A stretch of 64,000 nucleotides of DNA from Pseudarthrobacter sulfonivorans (GCF_024391045.1 NZ_JANFCZ010000005.1:62001-126000), one strand, 5' to 3'. Numbered from the stretch's first letter, positions 9,241 to 18,287 are shown. The notes: a model not told the origin generated them from the letters alone. Numbers and translations are program-made.

Positions 9241-10062
9241 ATGAGTGCGCAGCAGCCTGAAGACGACGATGTGTATACGCACGGCCACCACGAGTCCGTG
9301 GTCCGCGCCCACGCTTCCAGGACCGCGGAAAATTCCGCGGCCTTCGTCATCCTGCACCTCACCCCCGGGACATCCGTGCTCGACGTCGGCTGCGGACCCG
9401 GGAGCATCACGTGCGATTTCGCCGCGCTGGTTTCCCCGGGAAAGGTGACCGGCCTGGACCGCTCGCCGGACATCATCGCGCAGGCAACGGCGCTCGCCGC
9501 TGAACGCGGCGTCACCAATGCTGAGTTCGTCGCGGGCAATATCTATGACCTCGACTTCGAAGATGAGACGTTCGACGTCGTCCATGCCCACCAGGTCCTG
9601 CAGCACCTGACCGACCCGGTGGAGGCACTGCGGGAGATGCGCCGCGTGGCGAAGCCCGGCGGCATTGTGGCCGTGCGCGACGCCGACTTCCACGGCATGA
9701 GCTGGTACCCGTCACTGCCGGAACTCGACGAGTGGATGGAGCTTTACCAGCAGATCGCCCGCCGTAACGGCGCCGAGCCCGACGCCGGACGCCGCCTGGT
9801 CTCCTGGGCCCAATCCGCCGGCTTCACCGACGTGGCGCCCACCAGCAGCAACTGGCTCTACGCCACCGGCCAGCAGCGGAGATGGCAGGCGCGTGTATGG
9901 GGCGAGCGGGTGCTGCACTCTGCGTTTGCGGACCAGGCCCTGGAGTACGGTTTCGCCAACGCGGCCGACCTTGCCCGGATCTCTGCGGGCTGGCACCGCT
10001 GGGGATCCACCGACGACGGCTGGTTCCTCATTCCCAACGGCGAGGTCATCGCGCGGGCGTGA
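9241..10062 (+). CDS. SAM-dependent methyltransferase, class I
   Basis: 273-residue Rossmann-fold methyltransferase. Motif I VLDVGCGPG is at residues 46-54, the acidic loop GLDRSPD follows, then AGNIYDLDFEDETFDVVHAHQVLQHL (motifs II-III, shown here only to locate them) and MRRVAKPGGIVAVRDAD. This matches the UbiE/MenG-like small-molecule group, but the acceptor is unknown. The ATG at 9241 lies 6 nt after a -10 box TAGCGT (9229-9234) with no ribosome site, so the mRNA is probably leaderless. It stands alone between a MarR gene and an unknown gene. Confidence 0.88.
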   Translation: MSAQQPEDDDVYTHGHHESVVRAHASRTAENSAAFVILHLTPGTSVLDVGCGPGSITCDFAALVSPGKVTGLDRSPDIIAQATALAAERGVTNAEFVAGNIYDLDFEDETFDVVHAHQVLQHLTDPVEALREMRRVAKPGGIVAVRDADFHGMSWYPSLPELDEWMELYQQIARRNGAEPDAGRRLVSWAQSAGFTDVAPTSSNWLYATGQQRRWQARVWGERVLHSAFADQALEYGFANAADLARISAGWHRWGSTDDGWFLIPNGEVIARA

Positions 10063-10117
10063 GCTCCGCGTACCTTTTGGTCCACCGCCTGACTTTTCCA
10101 CATACGGATATTCCACG

Positions 10118-10147
10118 CTGACACGCACCATTGCGCCCGAATAGCGT
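10118..10147 (+). promoter_or_regulatory. Leaderless promoter of the gene at 10154
   Basis: CTGACA (10118-10123), an 18-nt spacer and TAGCGT (10142-10147) are followed by 6 nt and then the ATG. No Shine-Dalgarno sequence is present. Confidence 0.5.
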
Positions 10148-10153
10148 CGGATC

Positions 10154-10615
10154 ATGATCATTCAAGCAGGCTTTGACCTTGAACTACTCGCACGGCCGTT
10201 CATAATCCAGGAAGACAAACTGCTCCCCCGGCTGGTGGTGATCGGGCTGGATGCAGAAATGCAGCTGGAGAGCATCACGGTGGCATCCGACCACTTCACG
10301 GGAAAGCTGGAGCCGGAGTTCGACGCGGTTCTGGATGAGTTGGAGTCACAACGGATCCGGTATTTTGCGATTGCCCATGCCGGGATCTGGGCGGAGCACT
10401 GCCCGCCGTGGGAAGTGCCGATCATCCAGGAGGCCGCCGGCCTGAAAGTGTTGGCGGATCAACGCGGCTTCCGGATGATCGGACACCTTGGCATTGATGA
10501 GACGGGATACATGTGCGACGGGCCGCACATGTACTTCGACCAATACCCGCTGGGCGATGACCTTCCGTGCACCATGAGCCACTGGGTGCATTCGAGCTAC
10601 CGGGGCTACGACTGA
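10154..10615 (+). CDS. Conserved-looking protein of unknown function
   Basis: 153-residue soluble protein that I do not recognise. It has alternating hydrophobic strands near the N-terminus (LPRLVVIGLDAEMQLESITV), a central FAIAHAG segment, and a His/Asp/Cys-containing C-terminal half (IGHLGIDETGYMCDGPHMYFD). A JAB/RadC-like fold is conceivable from strand order, but the JAMM zinc motif is absent. Codon use and GC are like the neighbours. The ATG follows a -10 box by 6 nt, so it is probably leaderless and transcribed alone. Confidence 0.7.
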   Translation: MIIQAGFDLELLARPFIIQEDKLLPRLVVIGLDAEMQLESITVASDHFTGKLEPEFDAVLDELESQRIRYFAIAHAGIWAEHCPPWEVPIIQEAAGLKVLADQRGFRMIGHLGIDETGYMCDGPHMYFDQYPLGDDLPCTMSHWVHSSYRGYD

Positions 10616-10634
10616 ACCGCCCTAAACTTGGGAG

Positions 10635-11258
10635 GTGCAATTCTCCCTTTGGCTCGCGCTTGCGGGCGCCGGCGTCCTGATCAGCTTCACCCCGGGGGCC
10701 GGTGCCATCAACACCATGAGCAACTCCCTGACGTCCGGGTTCCGCCGCTCCATTTGGGGGATCCTGGGCCAGCAGGCGGCCTTGGTGGTCCATGTGATCA
10801 TCGTGGCCCTTGGGGTCGGCGTGCTGGTGGCCAGCTCACCGGTGGCCTTCAACGTGATCCGCTACGCCGGCGCCGCCTACCTTGTGTACCTGGGCATCCG
10901 TCAGTTTCTCAGCAAACCGGACCTGGACCAGGAACAGGCGGCCGCACTTCGGAACGAGCCGGGGTGGTCCATGTTCCGTCGCGGCCTGTGGGTCAACCTC
11001 CTCAACCCCAAGGCCATCGTTTTCTTCCTCGCCTTCATGCCGCAGTTCATCCGCCCGGAACAGCCGCTCCTGCCCCAGTACGCGGTACTCACCACCACCG
11101 TGGTGGTCATCGACATCATGGTCATGTGGTTCTTCTTTGCGCTGGCCGCCAAGTCCTTCCAGCGTTTCACCCACAACGCCCACGGACAGAAGGTCCTGAG
11201 CCGCATATTCGGGGTCCTCTTTGTCGCAGTCGGCGTTCTCCTCGCCGTGATCCACTAG
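10635..11258 (+). CDS. LysE/RhtB family amino acid exporter (homoserine/threonine type)
   Basis: 207-residue membrane protein with about six helices. The N-terminal signature SFTPGAGAINTMSNSL matches RhtB closely (E. coli SLSPGSGAINTM), and the FVNLLNP-type motif appears as LWVNLLNPKAIVFFLAF. It likely exports homoserine, threonine or related metabolites. The start is the GTG at 10635, 6 nt after a -10 box TAAACT (10623-10628); the GGAGG there is too close to act as a ribosome site, so a leaderless transcript fits better. The frame offers no better start upstream. Confidence 0.88.
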   Translation: MQFSLWLALAGAGVLISFTPGAGAINTMSNSLTSGFRRSIWGILGQQAALVVHVIIVALGVGVLVASSPVAFNVIRYAGAAYLVYLGIRQFLSKPDLDQEQAAALRNEPGWSMFRRGLWVNLLNPKAIVFFLAFMPQFIRPEQPLLPQYAVLTTTVVVIDIMVMWFFFALAAKSFQRFTHNAHGQKVLSRIFGVLFVAVGVLLAVIH

Positions 11259-11300
11259 CCCATGCAGCAAGCGACACCACAGCAGGTACGCTCTACTTTC

Positions 11301-13490
11301 ATGACCCCCGCACCCGTGATCATCGCCATTGACGGGCGTTCCGGAGCAGGCAAGACCACGCTGGCTATCGAACTGGCTGCGCGGCTGCGGAACCACCACA
11401 AGGTCTCCCTGTTCCATCTTGAGGACATTTACCCGGGCTGGAACGGCCTCACGGCCGGCATCGAGCGCTACGTTTCGACCGTCCTGACACCGCTGAGCGG
11501 CGGCGAAGCAGCCACCTGGACCAGCTGGGACTGGGCAAACCACTACGACGGCGAGACCCGCACCACCCTCCCCGCGGAAATCGTGATCATCGAGGGCGTC
11601 GGTGCCGCCGCGGCTGAAGCACGGCCTCTGCTCAGCGCCGTGGTATGGGCGGATTCACCGGACGATGTCCGCCGGAAGCGCGCGCTGGACCGTGATGGCG
11701 GCACTTATGAGCCGTTCTGGGAACAATGGGCGGCGCAGGAAGATGACTGGCTCGCCGACGACGATGTCCCGGGACATGCCGACATCCGAGTGCTGAATCA
11801 TGCTGACGGATCGGCCCCGGCGGACGTCCTCCAGGCACTCTCCTACCTCCCTGCACTGGCACCGGTCATGGTTCCCGAACTTGCCGCCCGCCGCGGCCTG
11901 AAGCTACGGGCGGAGCGCCTGGAGGGCCGGCCGGACACCGCAGCCCTCTTCGCGACGCTGTACGGAACTTCCGTGAACGCCGCCTGGCTGGACTCCTCCA
12001 ACGCCCCCGCTGCCCCGGAGCCGGCCGCCCCGGAGGATGGTCTTCCGGGAACTGGTCTCCCGGCTGCCGGGAGTCCGGCGCAACAGTCACCCGCCGCCGC
12101 CCGCAGCCGCTTCAGCATCCTCGCGGACGACGCCGGAACCTACGGCCAGTCGGTCACGCACCGCTCCGGCGAAAGCGTGGTCACCGCCGGATCAGCAACA
12201 GTCCGTGTGCCGGGACCGTTCTTCCGCTGGCTAGACACCGTCTGGGGACGCAGGGCCGTTCGCACCCCCGACGCCTATCCCGGCGACTTCACCCTGGGCT
12301 GGGTGGGCTGCCTGGGCTATGAGCTCAAGCGTGAAACCGGCGGCTCGGACCTGGCGTCACCCACCCCCGATGCGGCGCTGATTTTCGCCGGCCGGGCCGT
12401 CGTGGTGGACCATGTCGAGGGGACGGTCTGGCTCCTGGCTTTGGATGCGCCCGACGCGGACAGTTGGCTGGCCGCCGCACGCAGCGCCGCCAACGCAAAC
12501 GGCGGCAGCAGCGCAACCGCCGTCAACGCAAGCGCAGTGAACGCAACCGCCGCCCCGGCTACCCAAGCCGGCGGCAGCTCCGGCATCGCGCCTCCCCGCG
12601 GTCCCGTTTTCACCAGCCGCGACACCGAAGAGTCCTACAAACAGAAAATCGCGGCCGCACAACACGAGATCCATGAGGGGAACTCGTATGAGGTCTGCCT
12701 CACCACCACGCTCACGGCCACGCTGCCGGCCGGCGCGGCGGACCCGTGGCCCACCTACCTGGCCCTGCGACGGAGGAACCCGGCACCGTTCGCCAGCTAC
12801 CTGCGCTTTGGCGGCCTGGCCGTGGCAAGCACCTCGCCGGAGCGGTTCCTGCGTATCACGTCCGACGGCGGCATGCGCGCCGAACCCATCAAGGGCACCC
12901 GCCGCCGGGGTACTGATCCGGAGCGGGACAGGGCCCTGCGGGAGGATTTGGCGTCATCGCTGAAGGACCGCGCGGAGAACATCATGATCGTGGACCTGCT
13001 GCGGAATGACCTTAGCCACTTCGCCGAGCCCGGATCCGTGACGGTCAGCCGGCTGTGCGAGATCGAAAGCTACGCCACGGTCCACCAGATGGTGAGCACC
13101 ATCGACGCCCGGCTGATGCCGGGCTCGCCGCGCGCGGAAGCCGTGGCTGCGTGCTTCCCGGCCGGGTCCATGACCGGCGCGCCGAAAATCAGCACCATGG
13201 CCATCCTGGACCGGCTGGAGGACGGCCCGCGCGGGTTGTACTCGGGCGCCATCGGCTATTTCTCGCTGAACGGAGCCACGGATTTGGCGGTAGCCATCCG
13301 CACGCTCGTCACCTACACCGCGAACGGCCCGGACGGGAACGGCAGCCACGGGGCCGCAACGGCGGAACTGACCCTCGGCGTCGGCGGCGCCATCACCGCC
13401 GACTCAGTACCGGATGAGGAGTACGACGAAATCCGGGTAAAGGCGTACGGCGTGCTTTCCACACTCGGCGCGGAGTTCCCGGACCGATAG
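11301..13490 (+). CDS. pabB: P-loop kinase-like domain fused to aminodeoxychorismate synthase component I (PabB)
   Basis: 729-residue fusion. Residues 1-190 form a uridine-kinase-like P-loop domain with Walker A GRSGAGKT (12-19), a Walker-B-like EIVIIEGVG (93-101) and an RRKRALDRDGG lid-like segment. After a Pro/Ala linker (235-265) comes the PabB part: an N-terminal region (GDFTLGWVGCLGYE) and the chorismate-binding domain from about 440 to the end. PIKGT, the PabB rather than TrpE signature, is present, as are ENIMIVDLLRNDL and FPAGSMTGAPK. It should make 4-amino-4-deoxychorismate for folate. The usual PabA glutaminase is absent from the polypeptide. A second Ala/Asn-rich linker lies at about 395-430. 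PabC is 1.6 kb downstream. The start at 11301 begins right before the P-loop strand; a TACGCT box lies 8 nt upstream. Confidence 0.9.
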   Translation: MTPAPVIIAIDGRSGAGKTTLAIELAARLRNHHKVSLFHLEDIYPGWNGLTAGIERYVSTVLTPLSGGEAATWTSWDWANHYDGETRTTLPAEIVIIEGVGAAAAEARPLLSAVVWADSPDDVRRKRALDRDGGTYEPFWEQWAAQEDDWLADDDVPGHADIRVLNHADGSAPADVLQALSYLPALAPVMVPELAARRGLKLRAERLEGRPDTAALFATLYGTSVNAAWLDSSNAPAAPEPAAPEDGLPGTGLPAAGSPAQQSPAAARSRFSILADDAGTYGQSVTHRSGESVVTAGSATVRVPGPFFRWLDTVWGRRAVRTPDAYPGDFTLGWVGCLGYELKRETGGSDLASPTPDAALIFAGRAVVVDHVEGTVWLLALDAPDADSWLAAARSAANANGGSSATAVNASAVNATAAPATQAGGSSGIAPPRGPVFTSRDTEESYKQKIAAAQHEIHEGNSYEVCLTTTLTATLPAGAADPWPTYLALRRRNPAPFASYLRFGGLAVASTSPERFLRITSDGGMRAEPIKGTRRRGTDPERDRALREDLASSLKDRAENIMIVDLLRNDLSHFAEPGSVTVSRLCEIESYATVHQMVSTIDARLMPGSPRAEAVAACFPAGSMTGAPKISTMAILDRLEDGPRGLYSGAIGYFSLNGATDLAVAIRTLVTYTANGPDGNGSHGAATAELTLGVGGAITADSVPDEEYDEIRVKAYGVLSTLGAEFPDR

Positions 13491-13507
13491 ACCGCGAACC
13501 CGCGGAG

Positions 13508-14983
13508 TTACTGGACGGTGGCCGTCAGCCGCGCCACGTTGTCGATGTAGCGGGCAGCGAGGGGCCGGTTCACCCAGCTTTCAAGCAGGAGCTCCGTGGA
13601 AATGTCCCGGTACGTGTCTTCCACCGCGCGCATGCTCTTCACGATGTCCGCGCCGAGCAGCATCACCGAGACCTCCATGTTCAAGGAGAAGGAGCGCATG
13701 TCCATGTTGCTGGAGCCGAGGACGGCAACTTCGTCGTCGATGGTGAAGTGCTTGGCGTGGAGCACAAACGGGGCTTTGTAGAGGTAGATCCGGACGCCGG
13801 CTTCCAGCAGCGCCTCGTAGTAGGAGCGCTGGGCATGGTGGACCAGGAACTGGTCGCCCTTTTCCGAAACGAACAGCTCCACGTCCACGCCCCGCTGGGC
13901 CGCGGTGGTAATGGCGTAGAGCAGCGAGTCGTCGGGGACGAAGTACGGGCTGCAGATGGAAATCCGGTGCTGGGCCGAGTAGATCAGGGTGGTGAAGAGG
14001 CGCAGGTTGTTTTCCGTGATGAACCCGGGCCCGCTGGGCACTACCTGGGCAGTGACGTTGCCGGGTTCCGGGTTGGCCGGGAGCTGCAGCTGGTGTTCGA
14101 GATTTTCGTCGGTCTCGCTGAGCCAGTCGGTGGCAAAAACCACGTTCAAGGTGGTGACGATGGGCCCGCGCAGGCGCGCCATCAGTTCCACCCATTCGCG
14201 GCCGGCTTTGCGGTGCTTCGGGTTGTTGTAGGACGGCTCAATCAGGTTCTGCGAACCGGTGAAGGCGATTTCGCCGTCCACCACCATGATCTTGCGGTGG
14301 TTCCTGAGGTCCGGACGGCGCCACTGGCCCTGGGTAGGCAGCAGCGGCAGCATCCGACGCCATTGGATTTTGCTTGCCTTGAGCCGGGTCAGGAGGTTGC
14401 GGTAGCCCTTGATCCGGAGGGTGCCGATGTGGTCGAACAGCACCCGCACTTCCACGCCGCGTTCGGCTGCCTCTTCCATCGCCGTCAGGAGGTCGTTGGT
14501 GACATGGTCCGTGCTCATGATGTAGAACTCGGCGTTGACGAATTTCCTGGCGCCGCGGACGGCCTCAGTCATGGCAAGGATGGAGTCCGGATAACCGGGG
14601 ATCAGGTCCACGGAGTTGCCGTCCACCATCGGCAGGGAACCCAGCCGGCGGTTCAGTTCACCCGCGGACTTGACCCAGTCCGGGCCCGGATAGTCACTTT
14701 CGACGTCGGCAAGCGCCGAGATGCCGGACCGCACCCTCGTGTTGACAATCTCCTGCTGCTTCCGGCGCCGGCTGGAGAGCTTGAAGTTCCCGAAAAGAAG
14801 GAACAGAACCAGGCCGAGGAACGGGATGAAGAAGATCCCCAACAGCCAGGCCATGGCCGTGGTGGGGCGCCTGTTGCCGGGAATGATGCCCACGGCCAGG
14901 ACCCTGATCACCAGATCCGCAATGCTCAGAAGCACCACAAGCCACGTCGGCGCAGTACCGGCAAGCGAAATCGGCCACAACAC
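13508..14983 (-). CDS. cls: Cardiolipin synthase, phospholipase D type
   Basis: About 491-residue membrane enzyme that joins phosphatidylglycerols to cardiolipin. Two N-terminal transmembrane helices (WLVVLLSIADLVIRVLAVG and WLLGIFFIPFLGLVLFLLF) precede two PLD domains with HKD motifs: HRKIMVVDGEIAFTGSQN and HAKHFTIDDEVAVLGSSN. Length and layout match bacterial ClsA. The GTG at 14983 is my tentative start, giving VLWPISLAG; a TTG immediately after it is an alternative. Neither has a strong ribosome site. It is convergent with the PabB fusion gene and divergent from pabC. Confidence 0.9.
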   Translation of the reverse strand: MLWPISLAGTAPTWLVVLLSIADLVIRVLAVGIIPGNRRPTTAMAWLLGIFFIPFLGLVLFLLFGNFKLSSRRRKQQEIVNTRVRSGISALADVESDYPGPDWVKSAGELNRRLGSLPMVDGNSVDLIPGYPDSILAMTEAVRGARKFVNAEFYIMSTDHVTNDLLTAMEEAAERGVEVRVLFDHIGTLRIKGYRNLLTRLKASKIQWRRMLPLLPTQGQWRRPDLRNHRKIMVVDGEIAFTGSQNLIEPSYNNPKHRKAGREWVELMARLRGPIVTTLNVVFATDWLSETDENLEHQLQLPANPEPGNVTAQVVPSGPGFITENNLRLFTTLIYSAQHRISICSPYFVPDDSLLYAITTAAQRGVDVELFVSEKGDQFLVHHAQRSYYEALLEAGVRIYLYKAPFVLHAKHFTIDDEVAVLGSSNMDMRSFSLNMEVSVMLLGADIVKSMRAVEDTYRDISTELLLESWVNRPLAARYIDNVARLTATVQ

Positions 14984-15076
14984 TGGAAATACCCCCGGGG
15001 TGTGCGCACCGGCGGACGGATTCCGGCCGGGCAATGACCAAAGCTTAGCCGCGCCGGGCCCGACTAAGCTGGAGCC

Positions 15077-16018
15077 ATGACCTCTCCTGCGCCCGTGGTG
15101 CTCGTTTTCCTTGACCCCGACTACCCGGAAGGCCGCCTGGCCGACGCCTCGCAGCCCCAGCTGATGGCCACGGACCAGGGTGCCACGCGCGGTGACGGCG
15201 TGTTCGAATCCATGCTGGCCGTGGGCGGAATCGTGCGGAAACTGCAGGCCCACCTGGACCGGCTGGGCGGGTCAGCCGAGGCCCTTGACCTCGTTATTCC
15301 GGCGCAGGAGCAGTGGCGCGCCGCCATCGCCACCGGCGTCGCGGAGCACCGCGGCCAGCACCCCTCGGCGTCGCCGGAAGAGGATGAGGTGGTGGTCAAA
15401 CTCGTGGCAACACGGGGCCCGGAAGGCGCCGACTCCCCCACCTGCTGGGTGCAGGTATCCCCCGTAGGTGCCCTCGGCCGCCGCCAGCGCGAGGCCGGCA
15501 TCGACGTCATCCTCCTGGACCGAGGCTACGACAGCGATGTTGCGGACCGCGCCCCCTGGCTGCTGCTCGGTGCCAAAACCCTTTCGTATGCGGTGAACAT
15601 GGCCGCGCTGCGGCACGCGCACAAACAGGGCGCCGACGACGTGATCTTCCTGTCCGCCGACGGCCGGGTCCTGGAAGGGCCCACCTCCACCGTCCTGCTG
15701 GCACACGTGGAAACATCCGACGACGGCGCCGGCGGCATCCGCACCGTCCGCCGGCTGATCACGCCCCAGCTGGACACCGGGATCCTCGCCGGCACGTCCC
15801 AGAACGCACTTTTCAGGGCCGCGAAGGCGGCCGGTTGGGAACTGGGGTACGGTCCGCTGGAACCGCAGGACCTCCTGGACGCTGACGCCGTGTGGCTGAT
15901 TTCCAGCATCCGCCTGCTGGCGCCCGTGAACCACATAGACGGCAAGGAAATCGGCACGCCGGCCCTGCAAAAGCAGCTGACGGCCGAACTGAGCGCACTG
16001 TACGCAGGAATCCAGTAG
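15077..16018 (+). CDS. pabC: Aminodeoxychorismate lyase-like class IV aminotransferase (PabC)
   Basis: 313-residue PLP enzyme of the BCAT/D-amino-acid aminotransferase fold. The Schiff-base lysine is Lys167 in LGAKTLSYAVNM, followed by the fold-IV motifs VLEGPTSTVLL and TGILAGTSQN. As an ADC lyase it would release pyruvate and p-aminobenzoate from the product of the PabB fusion at 11301, so the two together would supply pABA for folate. A branched-chain or D-amino acid aminotransferase is the alternative. The ATG lies 6 nt after TAAGCT (15065-15070), so the mRNA is probably leaderless. The Nudix gene begins 5 nt after its stop. Confidence 0.88.
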   Translation: MTSPAPVVLVFLDPDYPEGRLADASQPQLMATDQGATRGDGVFESMLAVGGIVRKLQAHLDRLGGSAEALDLVIPAQEQWRAAIATGVAEHRGQHPSASPEEDEVVVKLVATRGPEGADSPTCWVQVSPVGALGRRQREAGIDVILLDRGYDSDVADRAPWLLLGAKTLSYAVNMAALRHAHKQGADDVIFLSADGRVLEGPTSTVLLAHVETSDDGAGGIRTVRRLITPQLDTGILAGTSQNALFRAAKAAGWELGYGPLEPQDLLDADAVWLISSIRLLAPVNHIDGKEIGTPALQKQLTAELSALYAGIQ

Positions 16019-16023
16019 GTCCC

Positions 16024-16524
16024 ATGACGGTGCGCAGCGCGGGCATCCTGCTGTACCGGCACGGCCCGGGAGGCGGGCTGGAACTCTGGATTGGGCACAT
16101 GGGCGGGCCTTTCTGGGCCGGCAAAAAGTCGCATTCCTGGTCGCTTCCCAAGGGCGAGTACCAGGCGGACGAGGACCCGCTGGCCGCAGCCCGCCGCGAG
16201 TTCACTGAGGAGATCGGCACCCCGCCGCCGGCCGCTGACTATGCCCTGCTCGGCGAATTCCGCCAGCCGTCCGGGAAGCGCATCACGGTGTTCACCGCGG
16301 CGGCCGCCGATTTCCAGCCGGAAGAGATTGTCAGCAACACCTTCCCGCTCGAATGGCCGAGGGGTTCCGGGACGGTCCGGGAGTTCCCCGAAATCGACGA
16401 CGCCCGGTGGGTCACCGAGGCCGATGCACGCGACAAGCTCGTCAAGGGCCAGCTGCCCGTCCTGGATGCCCTCGTCCAGGGCCTCGGCGTCGAAGGCCTG
16501 TTGAAACGGCAGGATCATCCGTAA
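16024..16524 (+). CDS. Nudix hydrolase
   Basis: 166-residue pyrophosphohydrolase. The complete Nudix box G-x5-E-x7-RE-x2-EE-x-G is present, running from GEYQADE to RREFTEEIG. The N-terminal SAGILLYRHG and the HSWSLPKG strand before the box resemble NUDIX proteins acting on nucleotides or diadenosine polyphosphates (MutT/Ap4A group), but the substrate is not fixed by sequence. It begins 5 nt after the pabC stop with no good ribosome site of its own, so it is probably coupled to pabC. Confidence 0.92.
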   Translation: MTVRSAGILLYRHGPGGGLELWIGHMGGPFWAGKKSHSWSLPKGEYQADEDPLAAARREFTEEIGTPPPAADYALLGEFRQPSGKRITVFTAAAADFQPEEIVSNTFPLEWPRGSGTVREFPEIDDARWVTEADARDKLVKGQLPVLDALVQGLGVEGLLKRQDHP

Positions 16525-16534
16525 GGTTTGGTCC

Positions 16535-16999
16535 ATGAACTCGCACACGGATCCGATCATCAAACTGACCTTTGACGAATGCTGGGAACTGCTCGCCGAC
16601 GAGATCGTGGGGCGCCTGGCCCTGGTGGTGGACGGCCATCCGGAGATCTTCCCGGTCAACTACATCCTGCAGCGCAGGACCATCGCCTTCCGCAGCGCCG
16701 GCGGCACGAAGCTGTGGAGCGCGGCGTCGGAGCGGCCCGCGGCGCTTGAAATCGATGGCTACGATCCCGGCACCGAGCAGGCCTGGAGCGTGGTGGTGCG
16801 CGGCGACACGGAGTTGATCGAAGACCAGGCTGAGAAGGACGCCGTGGACGCCCTCCACCTGGAACCGTGGCAGCCCGGGGACAAGAACTTTTACATCCGG
16901 CTGACCCCGCGCGCCCTCACCGGCCGCCGGTTCCGGGTCAACAAGCCGGACGTCTGGAACACCCGGCCTGCGGACCGCCGGCGCGCCTCCTTCGAATAA
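16535..16999 (+). CDS. Pyridoxamine 5'-phosphate oxidase-like flavin-binding protein
   Basis: 154-residue split beta-barrel protein of the PNPOx-like superfamily (compare LADEIVGRLALVVDGHPEIF, PVNYILQRRTIAFRS and GTKLWSA). Actinobacterial relatives bind FMN, F420 or heme and often act as deazaflavin reductases or stress proteins; the cofactor here is not certain. The ATG follows a -10 box TAAGGT (16522-16527) by 7 nt, and that box overlaps the TAA stop of the Nudix gene, implying an independent leaderless transcript. Confidence 0.85.
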   Translation: MNSHTDPIIKLTFDECWELLADEIVGRLALVVDGHPEIFPVNYILQRRTIAFRSAGGTKLWSAASERPAALEIDGYDPGTEQAWSVVVRGDTELIEDQAEKDAVDALHLEPWQPGDKNFYIRLTPRALTGRRFRVNKPDVWNTRPADRRRASFE

Positions 17000-17046
17000 C
17001 CCGTCTTTCAACCACCCGTCCTTCAACAACCCGTAGGCGCACTTCC

Positions 17047-18243
17047 ATGAGCAACGATGCCCGCGTCCCCGTCATCCTGGGCGGGGCCCGCACCCCCTTC
17101 GGCAGGTTCCGCGGCGGCCTCTCCGGCCTGACCTCAAGCGAACTTGGCGCCCACGCCATCCGCAGCGCCCTGGCACGGACCGGGGTGGCTCCGGAGCAGA
17201 TCCAGGCCGTGATCGTGGGCCAGGTGATCCAGGCAGGCGCCGGCCAGGGACCCGCCCGGCAGGCCAGCCTCGCCGCCGGCATCGGGTGGGACGTGCCCAC
17301 CGTGACCATCAACAAACTCTGCCTGTCGGGGCTGACCGCCGTGATCGACGCCGCCCGGATGATCCGTGCCGGCGAGGCCGACTTCATTGTGGCTGCGGGC
17401 CAGGAATCGATGACCAACGCTCCGCACCTGCTGCCCAGGCTCCGCGGCGGCGTGGCCATCGGCGACACGGCGCTGCTCGATTCGCTCAATTTCGACGGCC
17501 TGCAGGACCCCCGCACCGGGGAACTGATGGGCTCCGCCACCGACGCCGGGAACGCCCGCCTCGGCATCAACCGGGAGGACCAGGACACCGTCGCGGCCCG
17601 CTCCCACCAGCGGGCGGAAGCCGCCCGGGCGGCCGGCATCCTGGCCGCGGAGATCGCTCCGGTGGAAGTGCCGCAGCGCCGCGGCCCCGCCGTCGTGATC
17701 GATGCTGACGAAGGGATCCGGCCAGGCACGACGACGGCGGCACTCGCAGCCCTGAAGCCCGCCTTCTCCACGGCGGACTCAGCCACCATCACCGCAGGGT
17801 CCTCCTCACCGCTCTCCGACGGCGCGGCCGCCGTGGTGGTGGCCAGCAAGGCAGCAGCGGAAGCGGCCGGCCTCAGCTGGATCGCCGAAATCGGAGCCCA
17901 CGGGCAGACCGCCGGACCAGACGGTTCCCTGCACTCCCAGCCGTCCCGCGCCATCGAGCGTGCCCTGAAGCTTGAGGGGCTGACCGTCGCGGAGCTGGAC
18001 CTTATCGAGGTCAACGAAGCCTTCGCCTCGGTGGTGCTGCAGTCCGCCAAGGACTTGGGAATCGACGCCGAACGGATCAACGCCGACGGCGGCGCCATCG
18101 CCCTGGGGCACCCGGTGGGCGCCTCCGGGACCCGGCTGGTGCTGCACCAGTCCCTGGCGCTGCAACGCCGCGGCGGCGGCACCGGTGTGGTGGCGCTGTG
18201 CGGCGGCGGCGGCCAGGGCGAGGCGCTAATCCTGAAGGCCTGA
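17047..18243 (+). CDS. Acetyl-CoA C-acetyltransferase (thiolase)
   Basis: 398-residue thiolase. The acylated cysteine is Cys92 in INKLCLSGLTAVI, the thiolase signature NEAFASV and GGAIALGHPVGASGTR carry the active-site His, and the C-terminal CGGGGQGEALIL carries the second Cys. It condenses or cleaves acetoacetyl-CoA or longer 3-ketoacyl-CoA, in ketone/polyhydroxyalkanoate metabolism or beta-oxidation. No hydroxyacyl-CoA dehydrogenase lies nearby. There is no evident ribosome site before the ATG at 17047; the 47-nt gap from the previous gene holds three short ACCCGT-type repeats. Confidence 0.95.
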   Translation: MSNDARVPVILGGARTPFGRFRGGLSGLTSSELGAHAIRSALARTGVAPEQIQAVIVGQVIQAGAGQGPARQASLAAGIGWDVPTVTINKLCLSGLTAVIDAARMIRAGEADFIVAAGQESMTNAPHLLPRLRGGVAIGDTALLDSLNFDGLQDPRTGELMGSATDAGNARLGINREDQDTVAARSHQRAEAARAAGILAAEIAPVEVPQRRGPAVVIDADEGIRPGTTTAALAALKPAFSTADSATITAGSSSPLSDGAAAVVVASKAAAEAAGLSWIAEIGAHGQTAGPDGSLHSQPSRAIERALKLEGLTVAELDLIEVNEAFASVVLQSAKDLGIDAERINADGGAIALGHPVGASGTRLVLHQSLALQRRGGGTGVVALCGGGGQGEALILKA

Positions 18244-18287
18244 CGCGGACCCTTGCCGGATGCCGGGTCAGGTGCCCGGGTATCGGC

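Noticed and set aside
8368..9693. Upstream extension of the MMPL frame through the MarR and methyltransferase genes
   Set aside because: Both are clear genes on the other strand; the exporter starts at 8367 with a ribosome site and first helix.
17000..17046. Three ACCCGT-type repeats before the thiolase as a regulatory iteron
   Set aside because: Repeats are very short and imperfect, and could be chance in a 47-bp gap.
18244..18287. Terminator between the convergent thiolase and OpgC-fusion genes
   Set aside because: Only short imperfect GC pairing and no T-tract.
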